Positions 24,438-32,137 of a DNA stretch of 33,468 nucleotides are shown one piece after another. The translations under genes and the position numbers were made by a program. Position 1 is the stretch's first letter, and every line of letters starts with the position of its first letter. The stretch comes from Streptomyces sp. SID4985. Lineage in GTDB: Bacteria; Actinomycetota; Actinomycetes; Streptomycetales; Streptomycetaceae. The notes under the pieces are model-generated. The model saw nothing but the letters and a program-made list of their open reading frames with translations. It ran no database searches and had not been told where the DNA came from. The stretch lies in the NCBI RefSeq assembly GCF_009863025.1, contig NZ_WWIR01000244.1:1-33468 (forward strand), given 5' to 3'.

Positions 24438-24920
24438 TCAGTAACCGGACAGCGCCGAGGGGCGCTCGCCGCGGGTGGGCATGGTCGTCACGTGGTCCGG
24501 GCCCGCCGGGGTGGGCATGGTCGTGATGTGGTCCGGGCCCGCCGGGGTGGGCATGGTGGACACGTGGTCCGGGCCCGCCGGGGTGGGCATCGTGGTCAGT
24601 CCGGAGGGCCCGGCGTGGACGCTGCGCACACTGGTGTCCACGAGGGCGTCGCTGCCGTCGTACGCGCCCTTGGACAGCCGTACCTTGTCGGCGAGTTCGT
24701 GCAGCGCGTCCTCAAGGGTGCGGGCCTCGGCCTCCCAGGCGGCGGCGTACGCGTTGAAGGCGGCGGCCGCGTCGGTGCCGCCGAGGGTGTCGTCCGGATA
24801 GCAGAGCGCGGGGGCGACGGCCGTACGGATCCTGCCCGCGTCGTCGCCCGCGCCGTCCAGTTCCTTCGCCTGCCCGGTCAGACCGGACCTGACCGTGTAA
24901 CCGCCCGAAGACGTGCCCAT
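24438..24920 (-). CDS. WXG100-like (ESX-type) protein with tandem-repeat tail
   Basis: 160 residues. The first ~105 form two predicted helices (GLTGQAKELDGAGDDAGRIR and AWEAEARTLEDALHELADKV) of the size and amphipathy of WXG100/ESAT-6-like proteins, without a signal peptide. The tail has three near-perfect 12-residue repeats of TTMPTPAGPDHV and a partial fourth. ATG 24920 has GGGGGAG just upstream. As the first gene of the operon it is a likely export partner for the peptidase. A Pro/Thr-rich tail of this kind is unusual for a WXG protein. Confidence 0.65.
   Translation of the reverse strand: MGTSSGGYTVRSGLTGQAKELDGAGDDAGRIRTAVAPALCYPDDTLGGTDAAAAFNAYAAAWEAEARTLEDALHELADKVRLSKGAYDGSDALVDTSVRSVHAGPSGLTTMPTPAGPDHVSTMPTPAGPDHITTMPTPAGPDHVTTMPTRGERPSALSGY
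24475..24600 (-). repeat. 36-bp in-frame tandem repeats in the WXG-like gene
   Basis: Units at 24475-24510, 24511-24546 and 24547-24582, plus a partial one to about 24600, each 36 bp and differing by only a few bases. They encode TTMPTPAGPDHV and close variants. Such near-identity suggests recent expansion or gene conversion. Confidence 0.9.
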
Positions 24921-25121
24921 ACCGCTCCCCCGTTCGACACCGCCCGACCGCCGGGCACGCTAACACGGTTCGGACGCACGGGCGTTCCCTCCTCCGCACG
25001 GCATGTGGAGGGTTTGTGGAGCCACCCGCGCCGCCTTGTGATCGGCGTCTCGCACGGCTGACGGAAGTGGGTCCAAGAAGGCAAACTGGCCTAGTCGCAG
25101 GGATGTCTAGGGGGCGAGCGC

Positions 25122-28070
25122 ATGGACGGTGGGCCGCGAGTGCCTGAGCAGCGGGTCAGCGGCTTCGCCGGGTTGCGGTTCGGGGTGCTCGGGCCGGTGC
25201 GGGCGTGGCGGGGCGCGGAGCCGGTGCCGACCGGGTCGCCGCAGCAACGCGCGCTGCTGGCGGCCCTGTTGCTGCGCGAGGGACGCATGGCCACGGCCGC
25301 CGAGCTGATCGACGCCCTGTGGGGCAATGAGCCCCCGCCCCAGGCCCTGGCGGCGGTGCGGACGTACGCCTCGCGGCTGCGGAAGGTACTGGACCCCGGG
25401 GTGCTGGTGAGCGAGTCCGGCGGCTATGCCGTACGGGGGCTCGGCGACGGCGCGCTCGACCTCACCACCGCGCAGGAGCTGGCCGCTCGGGCCGAAAAGG
25501 CGCGCGGGGCCGCCGACTTGGCCGAGGCGTGCAAGGCGCTGCGGCTGGCGCTCGCGCTGTGGGAAGGGGAGCCGCTGGCGGGCGTGCCGGGGCCGTACGC
25601 CGAGACACAGCGGGTACGCCTTGAGGAGTGGCGGCTCCAACTCCTGGAGTCGCGGCTCGACATGGACCTGGAACGGGGCGATCACGCCGAGACCGTCTCG
25701 GAGTTGACCGCGCTCACGGCGGCGCATCCGCTGCGCGAGCGGTTCCGCGAGCTGCTGATGCTCTCCCTCTACCGCAGCGGCCGCCAGGCCGAGGCACTCG
25801 CCGTCTACGCCGACACCCGGCGGCTGCTCGCCGAGGAACTGGGCGTGGACCCGCGCCCCGGACTCAGCGAACTCCAACAGCGCATCCTGCGCGCCGACCC
25901 CGCCCTCGCCGGGCCCTCGGCGCCGCCCGCCGAGCCCGCCGTGGTGGCCGTGAAGCCCGCGCAACTGCCTGCTTCCGTAACGGACTTCACCGGGCGCGAC
26001 GCGTTCGTGGCCGAGCTGAGCGAGGTGCTCGCCTCGGCCTCGGAGGCGGAGGGCCGGGTGATGGCGGTGTCCGCGCTGGCCGGGATCGGCGGCGTCGGCA
26101 AGACCACCCTCGCGGTGCACGTCGCCCACCGGGCCCGCGCGGCCTTCCCGGACGGCCAGCTGTACGTCGACCTCCAGGGCGCGGGCCCCCGCCCCGCCGA
26201 GCCGGAGACCGTGCTCGGCTCCTTCCTGCGCGCGCTGGGCACCCCGGACCGCTCGATCCCGGAGTCCCCGGAGGAGCGCGCCGCGCTGTACCGCTCGGTG
26301 CTCGACGGCCGCCGGGTCCTGGTGCTGCTGGACAACGCCAAGGACGCGGCCCAGGTACGCCCCCTGCTGCCGGGCACCGCGGGCTGCGCGGCGCTGGTGA
26401 CCGCGCGGGTGCGGATGACCGGTCTCGCCGGGGCCCATCTGGTGGACCTGGACGTGATGTCCCCGGAGGAGGCCCTCGCGCTGTTCACGCGGATCGTGGG
26501 CGCCGAGCGGGTCGCCGCCGAGCGCGAGGCCGCCCTCGACGTGGTCGCCGCGTGCGGCTTCCTGCCGCTGGCGATCCGCATCGCCGCCTCCCGGCTCGCG
26601 GCCCGCCGCACCTGGACGGTCTCGGTGCTCGCCGCCAAACTGGCCGACGAGCGGCGCAGGCTGGACGAGCTACAGGCCGGGGACCTCGCGGTGAAGGCCA
26701 CCTTCGAGCTGGGCTACGGCCAGCTGGAGCCCGCCCAGGCGCGCGCGTTCCGGCTGCTCGGCCTCGCCGACGGCCCCGACCTGTCGCTGGCCGCCGCCGC
26801 TGCCGTACTGGAGCGGCCGCAGGAGGACACCGAGGACGTGCTGGAGTCCCTGGTGGACACCTCCCTGCTGGAGTCCGCCGCGCCCGGCCGCTACCGCTTC
26901 CACGACCTGGTCCGCCTCTACGCCCGCTCCTGCGCCGAGCGCGACGAGACGGCGCCCGGCGAGTGCGCGGCCGCGCTCTCCCGGCTGCTGGACTTCTACC
27001 TCGCCACGGCCGCCCGCGTGTACGCCATCGAGCGCCCCGGCGACCGCACGGTGGAGCACCTCGACCCGGCCGCGCACGAGGGGCTGGCCTTCGCCGGACA
27101 CCGCGACGCACTGGACTGGCTGTACGCGGAGGCGGACCCGCTGCTCGCGTGCGTACGCCAGTCGGCATCCGGGGCGACCCTGCGGCGGGCGGTGGACCTG
27201 CTCCTCGCCTGCAAGGACCTCGCCGAATCGGGCGCCAACTCCCACCAGTTCGGGGCGGCCGCCACCGTCGTACGGGACGCGGCCCACGCCGCCGGAGACG
27301 CCCGCACGGAGGGCCGGGCACGCACCACGCTCGCCCAAGTCCACATGGCGGCGGGGCGGTTCGGCGAGGCGGAGGCGGAGGCGCAGCGGGCGGTGGAGCT
27401 GGCGGCGGACGCCCGCGACCCGTGGATCGACTGCAACGCCCCCAGCGAGCGCGGGATCGTCGCCGCCTACCACCAGCGCAACGAGGAGGCGGAGACCTAC
27501 CTCCAGCGCACCCTGGACGCCTACCGCGCCGAAGGCAACCTGCCCGGCGAGGCCAGCGCCCTGTGCAATCTGTCCCGGGTGCGGCTCGCGATGGGCCAGG
27601 TGGACAGCGCGGTGGAACTGGCGGGGGCGGGCGTCGCCATCTACCGCGACCTGGGCCTCTCCGTCCGTCTGGCGAACGGCAGTTACGCCCTCGGGCTCGC
27701 CCTCGCCGAGTCGGGACGGCCGGACGAGGCGGAGTCACGGCTGACGGAGGCGCTGACCATATTCCGGGACAGCCGGCAGCGGCTGTGGGAGGGCATGACA
27801 CTCTTCCGGCTCGCCGGGGTACGCCTCGCGGCCGGGTGGCCCGCTGCCGCCGCCGCACAGGCCGAGCAGTCGCTTTCGGTGCTGCTGCACGTCGGCGGGG
27901 ACTGGCGCCGGGCGGGTGTGCTGACCGTGCTCGGCAAGGCGCTGGACGCGCTCGGGGAGTCGGACCGGGCGCGGGCCTGCTGGACGGACGCGCTGGCCGT
28001 CTTCGAGCGGCTGGGCTCCCCCGAGGCCGCCGAGCTGCGGAAACTCCTCGCTCCGGCGGCGACGGGCTGA
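25122..28070 (+). CDS. afsR: AfsR, SARP-family global regulator of secondary metabolism
   Basis: 982 residues, close to the ~993 of the Streptomyces coelicolor protein. The N-terminus has an OmpR-like winged-helix DNA-binding domain (about 1-110) and a bacterial transcriptional activation domain (to ~280), ending in the typical RRLLAEELGVDPRPGLSEL. An NB-ARC ATPase follows, with P-loop GIGGVGKTT (321-329), and then TPR repeats to the C-terminus. In S. coelicolor AfsR is phosphorylated by AfsK and activates afsS, raising antibiotic production; that wiring is known from the family and not visible here beyond gene content. ATG 25122 follows GGGGGCGAG. AfsS is directly downstream. Confidence 0.95.
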   Translation: MDGGPRVPEQRVSGFAGLRFGVLGPVRAWRGAEPVPTGSPQQRALLAALLLREGRMATAAELIDALWGNEPPPQALAAVRTYASRLRKVLDPGVLVSESGGYAVRGLGDGALDLTTAQELAARAEKARGAADLAEACKALRLALALWEGEPLAGVPGPYAETQRVRLEEWRLQLLESRLDMDLERGDHAETVSELTALTAAHPLRERFRELLMLSLYRSGRQAEALAVYADTRRLLAEELGVDPRPGLSELQQRILRADPALAGPSAPPAEPAVVAVKPAQLPASVTDFTGRDAFVAELSEVLASASEAEGRVMAVSALAGIGGVGKTTLAVHVAHRARAAFPDGQLYVDLQGAGPRPAEPETVLGSFLRALGTPDRSIPESPEERAALYRSVLDGRRVLVLLDNAKDAAQVRPLLPGTAGCAALVTARVRMTGLAGAHLVDLDVMSPEEALALFTRIVGAERVAAEREAALDVVAACGFLPLAIRIAASRLAARRTWTVSVLAAKLADERRRLDELQAGDLAVKATFELGYGQLEPAQARAFRLLGLADGPDLSLAAAAAVLERPQEDTEDVLESLVDTSLLESAAPGRYRFHDLVRLYARSCAERDETAPGECAAALSRLLDFYLATAARVYAIERPGDRTVEHLDPAAHEGLAFAGHRDALDWLYAEADPLLACVRQSASGATLRRAVDLLLACKDLAESGANSHQFGAAATVVRDAAHAAGDARTEGRARTTLAQVHMAAGRFGEAEAEAQRAVELAADARDPWIDCNAPSERGIVAAYHQRNEEAETYLQRTLDAYRAEGNLPGEASALCNLSRVRLAMGQVDSAVELAGAGVAIYRDLGLSVRLANGSYALGLALAESGRPDEAESRLTEALTIFRDSRQRLWEGMTLFRLAGVRLAAGWPAAAAAQAEQSLSVLLHVGGDWRRAGVLTVLGKALDALGESDRARACWTDALAVFERLGSPEAAELRKLLAPAATG

Positions 28071-28093
28071 CAACGGGGGCCCCGGAGCGCCGC

Positions 28094-28133
28094 GTTCATC
28101 ATTCGTTTATCGTGCCCGAGCACTCTCTAGGCA
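28094..28133 (+). promoter_or_regulatory. afsS promoter with 11-nt direct repeats (AfsR/PhoP-type site)
   Basis: GTTCATCATTC (28094-28104) is immediately followed by GTTTATCGTGC (28105-28115), two 11-nt units of the PHO-box/AfsR-site type. The second unit contains the -35-like GTTTAT, and 17 bp on lies TAGGCA (28128-28133) as -10. In S. coelicolor AfsR and PhoP bind overlapping direct repeats at the -35 of afsS. The match here is by eye. Confidence 0.7.
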
Positions 28134-28176
28134 GTCGGCTCGTCGTCACGGGGGACGCACAGGCCGGCTGGGCCCC

Positions 28177-28216
28177 GGCCCGTCCGGAAGTCCTCGGGGG
28201 AGCGGCCGGACGGGCC
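28177..28216 (+). promoter_or_regulatory. Strong hairpin in the afsS 5' leader
   Basis: GGCCCGTCCGG (28177-28187) pairs perfectly with CCGGACGGGCC (28206-28216) around an 18-base loop. It lies 40 bp before the afsS start, downstream of the predicted promoter, so it would be in the leader RNA. There is no T tract after it. Confidence 0.6.
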
Positions 28217-28256
28217 CACCGTCCCAGCACACCTTCACAGCAACGGAGTCCAGACG

Positions 28257-28439
28257 ATGAGCGACGCCAAGAAGTCCGACACGGTCACTCCGCAGGAGAG
28301 CCACATCACGGGTGGGGAGACGGCGGACGCCGCCGAGGTGACCCCGCAGGAGAGCCACATCACCGGCGGCGAGAACGCCGAGGACCTGGCCGACGTCACC
28401 ACGCTGGAGAGCCACATCACCGGCGGCGACCCGCGCTGA
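28257..28439 (+). CDS. afsS: AfsS, small repeat-containing activator of antibiotic production
   Basis: 60 residues. Three copies of (T)(P/T)(Q/L)ESHITGG start at residues 11, 29 and 48, matching the repeat architecture of AfsS (63 residues in S. coelicolor). ATG 28257 follows ACGGAG at eight bases. It stands just downstream of afsR, in the same direction, with its own promoter carrying AfsR-type repeats. The small protein has no known enzymatic fold and acts in the AfsK-AfsR-AfsS cascade by an unclear mechanism. Confidence 0.9.
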   Translation: MSDAKKSDTVTPQESHITGGETADAAEVTPQESHITGGENAEDLADVTTLESHITGGDPR

Positions 28440-28474
28440 GACTGCTCCACAGGGGGGGAGCACGGGGGACGTGA

Positions 28475-28511
28475 GGCCGCGGCGGCGCGGATGGGGGGAG
28501 CCGTCGCGGCC
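28475..28511 (+). terminator. Terminator-like hairpin between afsS and the convergent phosphatase gene
   Basis: GGCCGCGGCGGC (28475-28486) and GCCGTCGCGGCC (28500-28511) pair over 12 bases with one G-U pair; the loop is 13 bases. It sits between the afsS stop and the convergent stop at 28521, so it can serve both. Confidence 0.6.
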
Positions 28512-28520
28512 TTCGTATGT

Positions 28521-29591
28521 TCACCAGCTGACGCGGGCCGCCACCGGCAGGTGATCGCTTCCGGTGTCCGGCAGCGTCCATGAGCGGTCCGGCCGTACGC
28601 CCCTGACGAGGATCTGGTCGATCCGTACCACGGGGAACGCGGCGGGCCAGGTGAAACCGAAGCCGTTCCCGGCCGCGTCCTGGGCCGAGTGGAGCCGCGC
28701 GGTGATCCCGGCGAACGCCCGGTCGTCCGTGGTGCCGTTGAAGTCCCCGAGCAGCACCACCCGTTCGCTCGTGTCGGCGGCCAGTTCCTTGCCGAGCGCC
28801 CGTGCGCCGATGTCCCGGCTGTCCGTCCAGAAGCCCTTCCTGGGCATGAGCCGCACGGACCCCAGGTGGGCCACGTACACCGTCAGCGGCCCGCGGTCCG
28901 TGGTCACGGTGGTGCGCAGCGCCCGGTTGCCGGGCAGCTTCTCGGCGGCCGTCTTGGTGGCCGCCAGCGGGCCGTAGTCCATGATGTCGATCATCCGCGT
29001 GCCCGAGAGCGGCAGCGTGCTCCACAGCCCGACCGTGCCCCGCACCACATGGTGCGGATACGCCTTCGCCAGCCCCTTCTCGTACGCTGGTGCCGCCTGC
29101 GGGGTCAGCTCCTCCAGGGCGAGCACGTCCGCGCCGGAGGCGGCCAGGTCGCGGGCGGTGGCGGCCGGGTCGGGGTTGCCCGCGCCGACGTTGTGGCTGA
29201 CCAGGGTGAGGTCGCCGCCCGGGCGGGACTTGTCGGCGAGCAGCCCGCCGAAGAGGCTCAGCCACACGCTGACCGGCAGCAGCAGCGCGACCACCGCCGA
29301 GGCCGACCGGCGCCACAGCGCGCCCGCCAGCAGCACCGGGACGAGCAGGCCGCACCACGGCAGGACGTTCTCCAGCAGGCTGCCGAGGCCGCCGACGCCC
29401 GGGACGCTCGCGTGCAGCAGCATGAGCAGGCCGAGCAGCAGGGCGACGGCGGCGAGGACCGGGCCGCGCTTCCAGGGCTCCGGCCGGAAGACGGCGCGGG
29501 AGACGGCGTGGGAGACGGCGTGGATCGCCCGGTGGAGGCCCGCGCGCCACCGGGCGGCGGCGGGGCTCGGTCCGGGGGTGTTTCGTGTCAT
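28521..29591 (-). CDS. Endonuclease/exonuclease/phosphatase-family protein with N-terminal membrane region
   Basis: 356 residues. Two or three hydrophobic segments (about residues 46-120) precede an extracytoplasmic EEP domain. Catalytic elements are visible: LVSHNVGAGN, ADVLALEEL, YVAHLGS, LLGDFNGT and the terminal SDHLPVAARV (Asp-His pair). Members cleave phosphodiesters or phosphoesters of nucleic acids, lipids or sugars; the substrate is unknown. ATG 29591 was preferred to an upstream TTG (29603). It converges on afsS and diverges from the response regulator gene. Confidence 0.87.
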   Translation of the reverse strand: MTRNTPGPSPAAARWRAGLHRAIHAVSHAVSRAVFRPEPWKRGPVLAAVALLLGLLMLLHASVPGVGGLGSLLENVLPWCGLLVPVLLAGALWRRSASAVVALLLPVSVWLSLFGGLLADKSRPGGDLTLVSHNVGAGNPDPAATARDLAASGADVLALEELTPQAAPAYEKGLAKAYPHHVVRGTVGLWSTLPLSGTRMIDIMDYGPLAATKTAAEKLPGNRALRTTVTTDRGPLTVYVAHLGSVRLMPRKGFWTDSRDIGARALGKELAADTSERVVLLGDFNGTTDDRAFAGITARLHSAQDAAGNGFGFTWPAAFPVVRIDQILVRGVRPDRSWTLPDTGSDHLPVAARVSW

Positions 29592-29665
29592 GTCACCAGT
29601 CAAGGGAGCGTGATGTTGCCGGGGCGTATGCGCTTTTCGATACGCCGCCGATATGCGGTGACTCG

Positions 29666-29678
29666 TAGCCTTTCTCCC

Positions 29679-29681
<3 letters not shown>
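29666..29681 (+). promoter_or_regulatory. Leaderless -10 before the response regulator
   Basis: TAGCCT (29666-29671) fits TANNNT and lies seven bases before the ATG (29679). There is no ribosome site, so the message is probably leaderless. I saw no good -35. Confidence 0.4.
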
Positions 29682-30378
<697 letters not shown>

Positions 30379-30386
<8 letters not shown>

Positions 30387-31479
30387 GCCGCCCGGGGTGA
30401 GCGTCCGCCTCAAACTCACCCTCAGCTACGCGGGGTTCCTCATGCTCGCGGGGGCGCTGCTGCTCGCGGCCGTGTGGTGGTTCCTGCTGCGGTACGTCCC
30501 GGAGCGGGCGCTCATCGTGCCGGGGTCCACGGAGAACCCGACGGTCGGCGACGTCTTCCCGGTCCGCTCCAACCTCCTGCGCGTGTTCGCGCCGAGGGCG
30601 TTCGCGGTGCTGGCGTTCCTGCTGGTGTTCGGGCTCGTGGGCGGATGGTTCCTCGCGGGGCGGATGCTCGCGCCGCTGGCCCGCATCACGGAGGCCACCC
30701 GGAAGGCCGCGACGGGTTCACTCTCTCATCGGGTCCAACTTCCGGGGCGCCGGGACGAGTTCCGCGAGCTGGCCGACGCCTTCGACACGATGCTCGCGCG
30801 GCTCGACGCGCATGTGGCGGAGCAGCGCAGGTTCGCCGCCAACGCCTCGCACGAGTTGCGCACGCCGCTCGCGATCTCGAAGGCCCTCCTCGATGTCGCC
30901 CGCACCGATCCGGACCGCGACACCGACGCGCTCCTCGCCCGGCTCAGCGCGGTCAACACCCGGGCGATCGACCTCACCGAGGCGCTGCTGCTGGTCAGTC
31001 ACGCCGAGCAGCGGACCTTCACCCGCGAACCCGTCGACCTCTCCCTCCTCGCGGAGGAGGCCACGGAGACCCTGCTCCCCCTCGCGGAGCGGCACGGGGT
31101 CGCCCTGGAGACCTCGGGCGACATCACGCCCACACTCGGATCACCGGCGCTGCTGCTCCAGTTGACGACGAACCTGGTGCACAACGCGATCGTCCACAAC
31201 CTGCCCTCCGGCGGCACGGTCTGGGTGACGACCGGCACCGGTCCCGGCACCACCGTGCTCACGGTCGAGAACACCGGCGAGCCGCTCACCCCGGAACTGG
31301 TCGCGACGCTCACCGAACCCTTCCGGCGCGGCACCGAGCGCGTCCACACCGACCACGCGGGCGTCGGCCTCGGCCTGGCCATCGTCAGGACCATCACCGA
31401 GGCGCACGACGGCACCCTGACCCTGACCCCGCGCCCTGCGGGGGGCCTGCGCATCTCCGTGGAGCTGCCCGCGAGTTGA
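30379..31479 (+). CDS. Sensor histidine kinase
   Basis: 366 residues from GTG 30379, with GGAGG five bases upstream. There are two membrane segments (about 13-37 and 72-97) with a short external loop, then HAMP, a HisKA box ANASHELRTPL with phospho-acceptor His158, and an HATPase domain with N box LVHNAIVHN and G boxes around HAGVGLGLAIV. It phosphorylates the adjacent response regulator. The small external loop (~35 residues) suggests sensing at or within the membrane. Its 3' end is 12 bp from the convergent secreted-protein gene. Confidence 0.95.
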
Positions 31480-31491
31480 CGCCCCCGGGTG

Positions 31492-32118
31492 TCAGTCCAC
31501 CCGCTCGGCGTCCGGCTCAGCCTCGCAGTGGTCCAGGTCCACGTCCACGGCTCCGGCCGGCACCCGCACCCGCGCCTGCGCGCTGTCCCGCGCGGGCACG
31601 TCCACCTCGACCCGGCCGACCGCGAGCTCGTCGTCCGAGCTGTTCAGGAAGTGGACGTAAGCGGCGTACCGCATCTCGCGCTTGTTCGGGTTGGTCACCT
31701 CCACGGTCGCGTACGGAACCGCGTCCGTCGCACAGCTCAGCACCCGCACCGTCCCGTCCTCGGCCGAGCGTCCGCCACTGCTGGCGGACGAGGTCGGCCG
31801 GTGCGTACGCGGGCTGCGATATCCGCCCGAGCCGCTCCCCGAGGAGTCGTCGTCGGTGCTGCCGTAGGAGTCGTCCGGGTCGTACGTCGGGACGAACCCG
31901 GTGACGGAGTCGTCGGACGAGTCCCCGGACGAGTCGCCCGACGAACCCCCGGACGAGCTCGTGCTGTCGTGATCCTGCCGGGAGCTGCTGCACCCCCCGC
32001 CCCCACCCGAGCCGTGCCCGCTGTGCCCGTGTCCGTGCCCCCGGGAGAATCCCGTGAGCGCCAGCACCGTCAGTGCCAGCACACCCGTCAGCCTGAGTCC
32101 GCGCCCCCGTAGTCTCAT
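31492..32118 (-). CDS. Secreted His/Gly- and Ser/Asp-rich hypothetical protein
   Basis: About 208 residues from ATG 32118 (GTG 32127 possible). A signal peptide (basic MRLRGRGLR then hydrophobic to ~25) is followed by RGHGHGHSGHGSGGGGGC, which could bind metal, a long Ser/Gly/Asp-rich spacer (about 45-115) and a C-terminal beta-rich domain with two cysteines (VLSCATDAVP, DLDHCEAEP). It is probably exported or surface-associated. The function is unknown. It lies next to and in the same direction as the afsK gene, beginning 19 bp after its stop, so it may be co-transcribed with it. Confidence 0.7.
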   Translation of the reverse strand: MRLRGRGLRLTGVLALTVLALTGFSRGHGHGHSGHGSGGGGGCSSSRQDHDSTSSSGGSSGDSSGDSSDDSVTGFVPTYDPDDSYGSTDDDSSGSGSGGYRSPRTHRPTSSASSGGRSAEDGTVRVLSCATDAVPYATVEVTNPNKREMRYAAYVHFLNSSDDELAVGRVEVDVPARDSAQARVRVPAGAVDVDLDHCEAEPDAERVD

Positions 32119-32137
32119 GCGGTTCACCCTAACGGCG

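Noticed and set aside
22822-24444. 540-codon plus-strand frame opposite the peptidase
   Set aside because: No recognisable domain; the minus-strand frame has catalytic motifs and operon spacing.
24475-24600. CRISPR-like array
   Set aside because: Repeats are contiguous, in frame with a coding sequence and have no spacers.
28146-28463. Minus-strand frame opposite afsS
   Set aside because: The plus-strand gene has the diagnostic ESHITGG repeats and a ribosome site; the antisense is a reflection of the repeats.
25628-28474. 948-codon frame overlapping afsR in another phase
   Set aside because: Arg/Gly/Pro-rich shadow running through the real gene and past it.
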